Positions 17,822 through 25,291 of a stretch of 64,000 bases of DNA are shown here, in pieces. Position numbers and translations under genes: made by a program. The stretch spans positions 302,160-366,159 of the forward strand of contig NZ_VIAQ01000012.1 of the NCBI RefSeq assembly GCF_006546655.1, given 5' to 3'. The stretch is from Methanolobus vulcani (GTDB lineage Archaea > Halobacteriota > Methanosarcinia > Methanosarcinales > Methanosarcinaceae). Position 1 is the stretch's first letter. Each line of letters begins with the position of its first letter. The notes under the pieces are model-generated. The model made no database searches. It saw nothing but the letters and a program-made list of their open reading frames with translations, and had not been told where the DNA came from.

Positions 17822-19423
17822 ATGACAAAAACAAAAAATATATTGCTGCTAACTGCCGTATTTGTCGTTTTTACATTTGCATTTTCAGGCATAACTTACG
17901 CCGATGAGAATAACTCGACAAGAATTCTTTATGCAGGCCAGGCCATAAACGTTGGTACTGTTACCATTTCAAATGATACAACTCATCTCTACGTCACATA
18001 TGAAACCACAGGAAATTGGACAATTCTGGAAACACACCTGGGAGTAGCAAATTATTCGAACAGTCTGCCAATTAACAATGGTGGAAATATAGCCCCCGGA
18101 CAATTTGAATACAAAAACGATAGTATCCCTGCCGGAACTAGTACCTATGAATATGTAATTCCACTTGAAACATATCTGCCTGCTGAAAATAATACACTGT
18201 ACATTGTGGCTCATGCGGTTGTTTCAGATGGAAATTCTGAAGAAGGAGCCTGGGCAAACGGAACAAAGATCAATGAAAATAGCTGGGCAACCTATTTCAC
18301 CTATATTACATCAAAAACAGATGATGAAAATGATGTAGATGAAGAAGACCCAGAAGATTTGAACATTAGCATCAATAAGACTGCTGAGTTCAATGACGTG
18401 AATAATGACGGAGCTCAGCAAGGAGAGAATATAACATACTACTTTGTAGTAGAGAACACAGGAAACGTTAACCTGACAAATGTGAATGTAACTGATCAAA
18501 TGTTCACACCCAGTGAAATTGAAGCACCAAACGGATTCACTGGAATACTTCTGCCCGGAGAGAACGTAACATACTCGATCAACTATACCCTAACCCAGAC
18601 GGACATAGAAGCAGGATGGGTAAATAATACAGCAACAACTGCCGGAATCAGTCCGAAGGGTACAATTGTCACTGATACAGATACCATGGACTTTGAGATA
18701 CCAGTAGAAGAAGATGGTGGCATTACTGAGGAAGAAGACCCTGAAGATTTGAAGATTAACATCAATAAGACTGCAGAGTTCAACGACGGGAATAATGACG
18801 CATATGCTCAGGAAGGAGAGAATATAACATACTACTTTGCAGTAGAGAACACAGGAAACATTAACCTGACAAATGTGAATGTAACTGATCAAATGTTCAC
18901 GCCCAGTGAAATTGAAGCACCAAACGGATTCACTGGAATACTTCTGCCCGGAGAGAACGTAACATACACGATCAACTACACTCTGACCCAGACAGACATA
19001 GAAGCAGGATGGGTAAATAATACAGCAACAACTGCCGGAATCAGTCCAATGGGTACAATTGTCACCAATACAGATACCGTGAACTTTGAGATACCTGTGA
19101 AAGAAGATACTGGAACTGAAACTACCCAGGAGAAAGACAAAGATAGCAGTAAATCAGGTGGATTTGGTGGTTCATCTGGCTCTGCAAGTTACAGTAAAGA
19201 AGTAACAACAACAGAAGATGACAACAACAGATTCTTCAGTGCATCTGATATTGCAGAAGAGAATGAAACTGTAATGTCAATACCTGACTCCATACCAGAA
19301 CTGATACAGCAGGAACCTGTCACATCAGAACACACTGTACTTAGAAGCATACTCTGGTACATTATCTGGTTGCTCCTGAGTGCTATTTGTGTAATGTCCG
19401 GATATGGACTGACACAACCATAA
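17822..19423 (+). CDS. Secreted surface protein with two DUF11-like repeats and C-terminal anchor
   Basis: A 533-residue protein starting at the ATG at 17822 after GGGGTAGTATA; a GTG at 17777 would add 15 residues before the signal peptide and is unlikely. Signal peptide at residues 1-27 (NILLLTAVFVVFTFAF...TYA). Residues about 28-165 form an N-terminal beta-rich domain with many NxS/T sites. Two nearly identical domains follow (about 174-300 and 304-430) of the DUF11 type: INKTAEFND, YYFVVENTGNVNLTNVNVTD, LLPGENVTY. A Ser/Gly-rich linker and a hydrophobic segment near 510-530 (ILWYIIWLLLSAICVM) anchor it. Role in the cell envelope is inferred; ligand unknown. Confidence 0.85.
   Translation: MTKTKNILLLTAVFVVFTFAFSGITYADENNSTRILYAGQAINVGTVTISNDTTHLYVTYETTGNWTILETHLGVANYSNSLPINNGGNIAPGQFEYKNDSIPAGTSTYEYVIPLETYLPAENNTLYIVAHAVVSDGNSEEGAWANGTKINENSWATYFTYITSKTDDENDVDEEDPEDLNISINKTAEFNDVNNDGAQQGENITYYFVVENTGNVNLTNVNVTDQMFTPSEIEAPNGFTGILLPGENVTYSINYTLTQTDIEAGWVNNTATTAGISPKGTIVTDTDTMDFEIPVEEDGGITEEEDPEDLKININKTAEFNDGNNDAYAQEGENITYYFAVENTGNINLTNVNVTDQMFTPSEIEAPNGFTGILLPGENVTYTINYTLTQTDIEAGWVNNTATTAGISPMGTIVTNTDTVNFEIPVKEDTGTETTQEKDKDSSKSGGFGGSSGSASYSKEVTTTEDDNNRFFSASDIAEENETVMSIPDSIPELIQQEPVTSEHTVLRSILWYIIWLLLSAICVMSGYGLTQP
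18341..19113 (+). repeat. Intragenic tandem duplication, two copies of about 380 bp
   Basis: The segment starting GAAGAAGACCC at 18341 recurs at 18731, a spacing of 390 bases. Copy 1 runs to about 18720, copy 2 to about 19113. Long stretches are identical, for example across AATGTGAATGTAACTGATCA and AATTGAAGCACCAAACGGAT; copy 2 has a 3-base insertion near 18800 (CATATGCT against GAGCT). The high identity, including third codon positions, points to recent duplication or gene conversion. Confidence 0.85.
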
Positions 19424-19552
19424 AAAATTAGATCAAAAATAATCCCTCTTTTCTAAGGGAAAGACGGGATACATCCTTTTTTATTTAGTACCATAAATTC
19501 TCCCCGTTTTCAATATTTACCCCCCAATAATAGTATTCGGCACTTAAAGCAT

Positions 19553-19886
19553 AGATATTTATATCTACCCAGCCTTTTCTCAAATTGACAGTTAACTTAC
19601 TTGCGGGTTAAGAAAGGGATAATTTCATCTGGCTACTTCTTTTAAGTTAATCGTTAACAAGAGAGCGTCGTATAGATTGCGGGAGAGAGGTTCCCGTCTC
19701 AATGATAACTGCTAGAGAATCACAACAGAATACCCGCGTGGTATTATACAATCATTTGTATCCAGTAGTTGTGACTATGTTCAGCTGCAACAATTGTAGA
19801 CTTGATAAGAATCAAAATTGAACGAATCGTGCGAATAATCCTAACCCATAGATAACTGATCAAATAAACAACAAAGGAAAATAAAT
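19553..19886 (+). promoter_or_regulatory. Promoter and long, probably structured 5' leader of the RGG/zinc-ribbon gene
   Basis: AGATATTTATATCT at 19553-19566 is a near-palindromic TATA region; transcription from about 19588 would give a leader of roughly 300 bases. Possible pairings: TTAAC/GTTAA near 19592-19611, GTTAA-TCG-TTAAC near 19650, and around 19680 a choice between a local hairpin CGGGA/TCCCG and a longer-range pairing GTATA...GCGGG with CCCGC...TATAC near 19733-19748. Mutually exclusive stems suggest a regulatory leader. No match to a riboswitch class I know. The first bases after 19424 hold T-rich sequence that may terminate the surface-protein gene. Confidence 0.4.
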
Positions 19887-20159
19887 ATGAGAGACGACAG
19901 AAGCAGTGGTTTTAGAGGCGGTTCAAGAGACGGAAACAGAGATGGCGGATTTAGAAGAGGTCCAGGCGGCGGAGGAAACCGTGGTGGCAATGGTGGCGGC
20001 AGAGGAGGAAACTTCAGACAGAACAGCGGCCCAAGAGAGATGCACAAGGCAACCTGCTCAGACTGTGGACAGGAGACAGAAGTACCATTCAAGCCAGCAG
20101 AAGACAGACCAGTTTACTGCAGGGAATGCTTCCAGAAGCACAGACCAAAGAGATACTAA
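19887..20159 (+). CDS. RGG-box zinc-ribbon protein, putative RNA-binding
   Basis: A 90-residue protein in two parts. Residues 1-50 are a low-complexity Arg/Gly tract with repeated RGG/RDG motifs, typical of RNA-binding RGG boxes. Residues 54-84 form a zinc ribbon with Cys 57, 60, 78 and 81 in CSDCGQETEVPFKP...RPVYCRECF, a motif shared by many archaeal and bacterial small proteins. AAAGGAAAATAA precedes the ATG. The long leader upstream suggests post-transcriptional control, as is common for RNA chaperones such as cold-responsive proteins; that link is inference. Confidence 0.85.
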   Translation: MRDDRSSGFRGGSRDGNRDGGFRRGPGGGGNRGGNGGGRGGNFRQNSGPREMHKATCSDCGQETEVPFKPAEDRPVYCRECFQKHRPKRY

Positions 20160-20272
20160 AACTTTTATCAAATATCAGAACAAGGGCAGAGCATTTACTC
20201 TGCCTTATATCTGAAATCTAAATCTATCTTTTTTCAGATTTACAATCTACAGTTTTACTTTCATGCGGATAA

Positions 20273-20395
20273 ATGCAAAGCATGGAGTTCATCCATTACT
20301 ATAATGACGAAACTGGAAAGCAGAAATAGGAGATTACTGCAAGTAAACTTCAGGAACTTGATATCCCGAATTACAAAAAAACAGGAAAAGAATAA
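20273..20395 (+). CDS. Tiny ORF with in-frame amber codon, possible pyrrolysine or decayed gene
   Basis: ATG at 20273 (second ATG at 20282) starts MQSMEFIHYYNDETGKQK, then TAG at 20327-20329, then EITASKLQELDIPNYKKTGKE and TAA at 20393-20395. Both halves are in one frame and read like real, soluble protein, 40 residues in all. Methanosarcinaceae can translate UAG as pyrrolysine, so read-through is possible; it could equally be a decayed small gene. No strong Shine-Dalgarno is seen. It lies between the RGG gene and the end of the convergent regulator gene. Confidence 0.3.
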
Positions 20396-20402
20396 ATTGG
20401 AT

Positions 20403-21182
20403 TTATTCTGATGTTTTATCTTGCTTTTCTAACTCCGGTTCAAGTGCAGAATAAATACTGCTGACACCGTCCATGACCTTGAAACCTTTTCCTGTTATCA
20501 TATAGTCACCTCTTTCATGCCTCTGGAGAATCATACCTTTGTCAACAAGTTTCTGCAAATGAAAGAGAAGATTACCACCTCTAAGACCTGTCAGTTTTGA
20601 AAGGGCAGTGAAGCTTTTAGTTTCAGCAGATATCGCTTTGAGTATCTCAAATCGTTTTTGATGACAGAGTGGTTCCAGTATATCATCAACCACCTCTTCA
20701 GGAGGAAGCCGGCTGAGATCCTGGCGCTTGTCCTTATTGGTCTCATAGATTCTCATGGAATGCATGAGTGTTACCTGTCGTGAGAGAATATCAGATGCTT
20801 CGGCAAAGCAGATATCACATTTGTCGTAAGGCACCTTTGTACGGAGCTGTTTCAATTCAAGACGATTTTCCTCAATTGAAGCCTCGTGTACATTACCATC
20901 CCTGATAAGACCTGCATTCTTTTCCAGGACATTGGAAATCAAACCTTTGCAATCATTTCGCATCTTACACTTTTTCACCATATTTTTTTCAAGATCCTTG
21001 TCAGCATCTTCCATCAAATGACGAACAATTACTCCAGAGAAATCACTCTTCACATTATTTACCAGCATATCGAGATGCTGATGGTTTGATGAATCCATGA
21101 AAGAACGTATGTCACCCTGAATATCACAAAGCATGCGCTTGATATCTGAAATATCTGAGTTGAAGTCATTTTCTTGAATCAT
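20403..21182 (-). CDS. ArsR-type winged-helix transcriptional regulator with N-terminal Cys-containing domain
   Basis: A 259-residue protein. The winged-helix DNA-binding domain lies at about residues 165-245 (PLCHQKRFEILKAI, FTALSKLTGLRGGNLLFHL, MILQRHERGDYMITGKG). The N-terminal half is helical and has four Cys in two pairs, CKMRNDC and CDIC, which could bind a metal or sense redox state. Methanosarcinaceae have several such regulators of catabolic genes; I cannot assign a target. The divergent promoter region holds repeated GTATAG dyads, so autoregulation is likely. Confidence 0.8.
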   Translation of the reverse strand: MIQENDFNSDISDIKRMLCDIQGDIRSFMDSSNHQHLDMLVNNVKSDFSGVIVRHLMEDADKDLEKNMVKKCKMRNDCKGLISNVLEKNAGLIRDGNVHEASIEENRLELKQLRTKVPYDKCDICFAEASDILSRQVTLMHSMRIYETNKDKRQDLSRLPPEEVVDDILEPLCHQKRFEILKAISAETKSFTALSKLTGLRGGNLLFHLQKLVDKGMILQRHERGDYMITGKGFKVMDGVSSIYSALEPELEKQDKTSE

Positions 21183-21217
21183 GGAATATGGTTATTTCTG
21201 ATGACATAAATAGGTTT

Positions 21218-21268
21218 GTGTATAGTAGAATAAAGTCATTTAAGTATACTACACTATACAAAGTATAG
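21218..21268. promoter_or_regulatory. Dyad operator cluster upstream of the ArsR-type regulator
   Basis: GTGTATAGTAG at 21218-21228, GTATAC at 21244-21249, and a dyad CTATAC-AAA-GTATAG at 21254-21268 that extends imperfectly on both sides. The motif GTATAG(TA) occurs three times in 50 bases, 36 to 86 bases before the regulator's ATG and in the promoter zone of the divergent MTH865-family gene. Winged-helix regulators bind such sites as dimers. Confidence 0.45.
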
Positions 21269-21401
21269 TACAGTGCAGATTAAGTATATATTATAAACTG
21301 TAGTATTAGATATTGCTGAAACATACTCCGGAGTTAAGCATCAGCAACTAACCAAAAAACCAACCTGAAAAAAGAAACAATAAACAATGGAGATAGTAAA
21401 A

Positions 21402-21641
21402 ATGAGCGTAAGAGATGACATACACAGCCAGATCATCGGTGGACTTGCAGATGCAACATTCCCTATAGAGACACCTGAAAAATTACTTGCATCATTCCCT
21501 GCAGGAGCAGACACAACCTGCAAATCAGGAGATGTATCAGTAACAGCAGGTGAAGCAGGAGGACTTCTCACAGCAGACGATTTCCCATTCAAGAGCGCAA
21601 CAGAAGTTGCAGATGTAATCGTTGAGAGGGCTGGACTTTAA
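21402..21641 (+). CDS. MTH865 family protein
   Basis: A 79-residue protein that matches the methanogen family named after Methanothermobacter MTH865: MSVRDDIHSQIIGGLADATFPI, ADTTCKSGDV and LTADDFPFKSA. The family has a small helical fold and no established function. I start it at the ATG at 21402, which has GGAGAT 9 bases upstream; an ATG at 21387 is inside that Shine-Dalgarno. It is divergent from the ArsR-type regulator and may be its target. Confidence 0.88.
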   Translation: MSVRDDIHSQIIGGLADATFPIETPEKLLASFPAGADTTCKSGDVSVTAGEAGGLLTADDFPFKSATEVADVIVERAGL

Positions 21642-21789
21642 GCCCTTCCAACATTTATAATTTCCCTTTCCATGAAACTATACATAAATCTATTCCTCCT
21701 TCATACACAATCTTTTTTAAATCCTGCAACCACTGTTAATGAGTAATATTTTTAGAATTGCCATTGACAGTGAAAGTTGTGATAAAATA

Positions 21790-23796
21790 ATGGATTTGAC
21801 ATTGTTTACCGACATAGGAATTATTTTTGGATTATCAATAGTCATATTACTTCTTTTTAATAAAATAAAACTGCCTTCAGTACTTGGATTTCTTGTAACA
21901 GGAATGCTTGCAGGCCCCCACTGGCTTGGAATTATCAGCAGCATGAATGAAGTAGAAGCCCTTGCAGAAATAGGGATAATCCTCCTCCTATTCACAATTG
22001 GAGTAGAAATGTCAATCAAGGAACTCTGGGAAATCAGAAGACCTGTACTTCTTGGAGGGACTTTACAGATAGGAACAACCATACTGCTTGTCTACTATAT
22101 CGATATCTACCTTGGACTTAGTTCAGGAACTGCACTATTTATCGGATTTCTCATTTCCCTCAGCAGTACCGCCATAGTACTGAAATTGCTTCAGGAAAAA
22201 GCAGAGATTGATACACCACATGGTAAAACATCTCTTGGCATCCTCATATTCCAGGATGTTATGATCGTCCCCATGATACTGATAACCCCTATTATTGCAG
22301 GGGCAGCTACAGAATCCAGCGACACATTTGGAATGTTCCTGCTAAAAGCAATCGGGATAATATTACTCGTCCTTGCAAGTGCCAGATGGATCATCCCATC
22401 ACTGCTTTACCAGATAGCAAAGACAAGAAACAGGGAACTTTTCCTCCTGAGTATTGTCTTTATTTGTCTTGCAACTGCATGGCTTACATCCAGCATTGGA
22501 CTTTCACTTGCCCTTGGAGCTTTTATGGCAGGTCTTATCATTTCAGAATCCGAATACAGTCATCAGGCCATGAGTAACATTATGCCCTTCAGAGATATCT
22601 TTATGAGTTTTTTCTTTGTGTCTATTGGAATGCTTCTGGATATCAGCTTCTTTACAGATAATGTTGCATACCTTCTTTTACTGGCAATTGCGGTAGTTAT
22701 AATTAAGACAGCCACAGCAGGTATTGCAGCTCTACTACTTGGATATCCCCTTCGAACAATTATTATTGCCGGACTTTCACTTGCACAGGTTGGAGAATTC
22801 TCATTTGTCCTCTCAACATTCGGACTGGAATATTCCCTTCTTGACCAGAATATGTACCAGATATTTCTGGCAGTATCTATTATCACAATGGCTGCGACTC
22901 CTTTTATCACGGAATCATCTTACGGGATATCAGACAGAGCCTCAAAAGTTGTACCTTTCCAGAGACTCATTAATGGGTTCTATACAACCTCTATTACATC
23001 AAAAAGCAGTGATGAAAAACTAGAAGATCATCTGATAATAATCGGTTATGGATTCAATGGTAAAACTTTATCGCATGCCGCAAGGAATGCAGGCATACCA
23101 TATGTGATAATTGAAACAAATCCTGAAACCGTGCGCCATGAAAAGAAAAAGGGCGAAAAAATCATCTATGGTGATGCAAGCCATGAAGCAGTACTTGAAT
23201 CTGCAAATATAGATTCTGCAAGGATTCTGGTCGTTGGAATTTCCGATTTTGTTGCGACAAGAAAAATTATTGACATGGCAAAAAGCCTGAATCCTGAAAC
23301 TTACATAATTGCAAGAACACGTTATGTCAGCGAGATGAATAGACTCAGTGAGCTTGGCGCTGATGAAATAATTCCAGAGGAATATGAAACATCTGTAGAG
23401 ATATTTGTCAGGCTGCTTAAAAAGTACCTGGTTCCTGAGGAAGATATCGATAAATTCACAAGAGAAGTACGTGCCAATGGATACAGCATGCTCAGAAAAT
23501 CATACTCAAAGGATCAAGAAAAACACTTTGATCTAAAAGATGAGCTGCCTGGAATGGAAGTTAGCACTTTTAAAGTTGGAGAAAGCTGTCTTGCCAACGG
23601 AAAGACCCTCAGTGAACTTGGAATAAGGAATAAACATAAGGCAACTATCCTGGCAATTCAAAGGGAAAATGAGACTATTACAAACCCTGACGGGCATATT
23701 TCACTGTATTCAGGAGATATTTGTATCATTTTTGGAAAACCAGAGGACCTGCATAAGATCAGAGAATTATTCAAGGGACCCTCATGCAGCATATGA
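21790..23796 (+). CDS. Kef-type cation:proton antiporter with TrkA domains (CPA2 family)
   Basis: A membrane protein of 668 residues. About twelve hydrophobic segments fill residues 1-375 and include PSVLGFLVTGMLAGP, SLSSTAIVLKLLQE, LGAFMAGLIISES and LAQVGEFSFVL, hallmarks of the CPA2 exchanger core. A TrkA_N Rossmann domain (HLIIIGYGFNGKTLS) starts near 415 and a TrkA_C domain near 570. It exchanges K+ or Na+ for protons. I prefer the ATG at 21790, preceded by GTGAT; the ATG at 21739 adds 17 residues and lacks a Shine-Dalgarno. Confidence 0.9.
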   Translation: MDLTLFTDIGIIFGLSIVILLLFNKIKLPSVLGFLVTGMLAGPHWLGIISSMNEVEALAEIGIILLLFTIGVEMSIKELWEIRRPVLLGGTLQIGTTILLVYYIDIYLGLSSGTALFIGFLISLSSTAIVLKLLQEKAEIDTPHGKTSLGILIFQDVMIVPMILITPIIAGAATESSDTFGMFLLKAIGIILLVLASARWIIPSLLYQIAKTRNRELFLLSIVFICLATAWLTSSIGLSLALGAFMAGLIISESEYSHQAMSNIMPFRDIFMSFFFVSIGMLLDISFFTDNVAYLLLLAIAVVIIKTATAGIAALLLGYPLRTIIIAGLSLAQVGEFSFVLSTFGLEYSLLDQNMYQIFLAVSIITMAATPFITESSYGISDRASKVVPFQRLINGFYTTSITSKSSDEKLEDHLIIIGYGFNGKTLSHAARNAGIPYVIIETNPETVRHEKKKGEKIIYGDASHEAVLESANIDSARILVVGISDFVATRKIIDMAKSLNPETYIIARTRYVSEMNRLSELGADEIIPEEYETSVEIFVRLLKKYLVPEEDIDKFTREVRANGYSMLRKSYSKDQEKHFDLKDELPGMEVSTFKVGESCLANGKTLSELGIRNKHKATILAIQRENETITNPDGHISLYSGDICIIFGKPEDLHKIRELFKGPSCSI

Positions 23797-24394
23797 AGAT
23801 ATGAACTGTATCGGATGGAGTATGTAGTAAAAAGATAGCCGATGCCTGGATATATTCTTACATTCTATAATTCGATACAAATTTAAAAACAAGAATTGTA
23901 ACATTTAATCATGATTATATTCATATAAAAGAGTATTGGAACATAACTATATTTTCTAATTCAAGAAACTAAGAGATCTACAAAATATAAAATGTGCACT
24001 GATGAACAGAAAAAAACAATAGATTATGGAGATTACATGCGTTTACCTTATATGGGAGAAAACAAGAGCACTTATTGAGGAAGAATACCTCACAGAAATC
24101 TTAAAACGGAATACCAAATCTGTAAATGGAGATATTAAAATGGAATGGAAGCTGTCCAGAAAGACGCAACAGCGTTTCAGACATTTCAGAGTCTGGAAAG
24201 ATTTTGAACAACTTGATGTAAAGCCAGAGAATTTCAAATGTGCAGCATCAAAAAAATCAGCATGCGCTGCGGGGCTTTTAAGACCTTCCATTAGTACGAT
24301 GTACTGATAAAACTAAACAGAAAATAATTTCTTACCTGCTGAAGGGTAAGAAAGATATTCATTTTTACTCTTTTGAATGCAAAATAATAAATTA
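23797..24394. other. 600-base region without a supported gene
   Basis: An open frame at 24026-24307 on the plus strand encodes 93 residues of no recognisable character and has no Shine-Dalgarno, so I leave it uncalled. Two small hairpins are visible: AGTAC-GAT-GTACT near 24293-24305 and CTTACC/GGTAAG at 24331-24350. Otherwise AT-rich spacer. Confidence 0.4.
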
Positions 24395-24415
24395 ACATAA
24401 GCTGTAAGCTTATGT
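24395..24415 (+). promoter_or_regulatory. Perfect dyad directly before the cupin start codon
   Basis: ACATAAGCT-GTA-AGCTTATGT, 9-bp arms, ends one base before the ATG at 24417. An AT-rich TATA-like AAATAATAA at about 24382-24390 places the transcription start near the ATG, so the dyad overlaps the core promoter and is best read as a repressor site; as RNA it would bury the start codon. Confidence 0.4.
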
Positions 24416-24416
24416 C

Positions 24417-24740
24417 ATGTTCACAAAACATAGCGAATCAGATTACAAAGAAGTGCTTCCCGGAATTATGATGAAAACGATTGTTTACGGGGAAAAAACT
24501 TTGATGACTGAATTTTTACTGCAAAAAGAAAGTCATTTACCATCACACGAGCATTTTCATGAACAAACAGGATACATGATTTCTGGAAAAATGTTACTTA
24601 CTATCGGTGATGAAACATATGAAGTAACTGCTGGTGATTCATGGAACATCCCTTCCAATATCCCACATGAAGCACAGGTTATTGAAGATTCTGTTGCAGT
24701 TGAAGTATTTTCACCTTGCCGGAAAGAATATCTGGATTAA
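24417..24740 (+). CDS. Cupin domain protein
   Basis: A 107-residue single-domain cupin. The metal-binding motifs are present: SHEHFHEQTGYMISGKM (His, His and Glu of motif 1) and PSNIPHEA (His of motif 2). Such small cupins bind a metal and act as dioxygenases, isomerases or sensors; the substrate cannot be predicted. It stands alone between two gene-poor stretches, with a dyad at its start that suggests control by a repressor. Confidence 0.85.
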   Translation: MFTKHSESDYKEVLPGIMMKTIVYGEKTLMTEFLLQKESHLPSHEHFHEQTGYMISGKMLLTIGDETYEVTAGDSWNIPSNIPHEAQVIEDSVAVEVFSPCRKEYLD

Positions 24741-24938
24741 TAGATTTAAACTCAAAACTTCAAATTAGTTGTAACTTTATATTGATTTACATTCTATTTG
24801 ATTAACTATTATATCTATATTACACCTGAAATACAAGTAACTCTTATATATAAAAGACTCCCACATAAGAATCCGATGTATGATAAATACCATACATGGA
24901 CTGAATTAAAAGCACTATTTTGAATTAAAGGTGAAATA

Positions 24939-25181
24939 ATGAAAGACACATGGGAGAAAGTATTTGAATATGCATCATCCCCACTTCACGGGACAATGTC
25001 AAGAAAACTCAGGGAAGGAGTAAACATTCAGGTAAATGAAGGTAAAGTTTACTCTAAAGTGGTTCTTTTCCTCGGGGAGCAATTTATACGCATTACAGAG
25101 GAGGAAAACGGTCAGAAAATCAATACCTACTATGACTGGGAAAAAATCGAATCTGTAAGAACATATAGTAAAGGGGAGTAA
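24939..25181 (+). CDS. Conserved hypothetical protein
   Basis: An 80-residue soluble protein with AAAGGTGAAATA as a strong Shine-Dalgarno. The sequence alternates strands and short turns (VNIQVNEGKVYSKVVLFLG, FIRITEEENG, YYDWEKIESVRTY), suggesting a small beta-barrel. I do not recognise the family. It is monocistronic and ends at a strong terminator. Confidence 0.65.
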   Translation: MKDTWEKVFEYASSPLHGTMSRKLREGVNIQVNEGKVYSKVVLFLGEQFIRITEEENGQKINTYYDWEKIESVRTYSKGE

Positions 25182-25203
25182 GCACCCATTGCATACGATC
25201 CCG

Positions 25204-25236
25204 AATAATGGATAATGGCATTATCCATTATTTTTT
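25204..25236 (+). terminator. Strong intrinsic-type terminator
   Basis: AATAATGGATAATG (25204-25217) and CATTATCCATTATT (25219-25232) form a 14-bp palindrome with one central base, running into six T residues on the plus strand, 22 bases after the stop of the preceding small gene. Confidence 0.75.
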
Positions 25237-25291
25237 GGAAATTTTCTGCTTACAATTTCCATTTATAAAATCTTCATGAAATGGATATGAA

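Noticed and set aside
18341..19113. Possible CRISPR-like repeat
   Set aside because: The repeat is two long coding units of a surface protein, not short repeats with spacers. No CRISPR array was seen elsewhere in the window.
19841..20092. Minus-strand proline-rich frame
   Set aside because: Shadow of the Gly/Arg-rich plus-strand gene; low-complexity artefact.
24026..24307. Plus-strand frame of 93 codons
   Set aside because: No Shine-Dalgarno, no recognisable domain, in a gene-poor spacer; not enough support.
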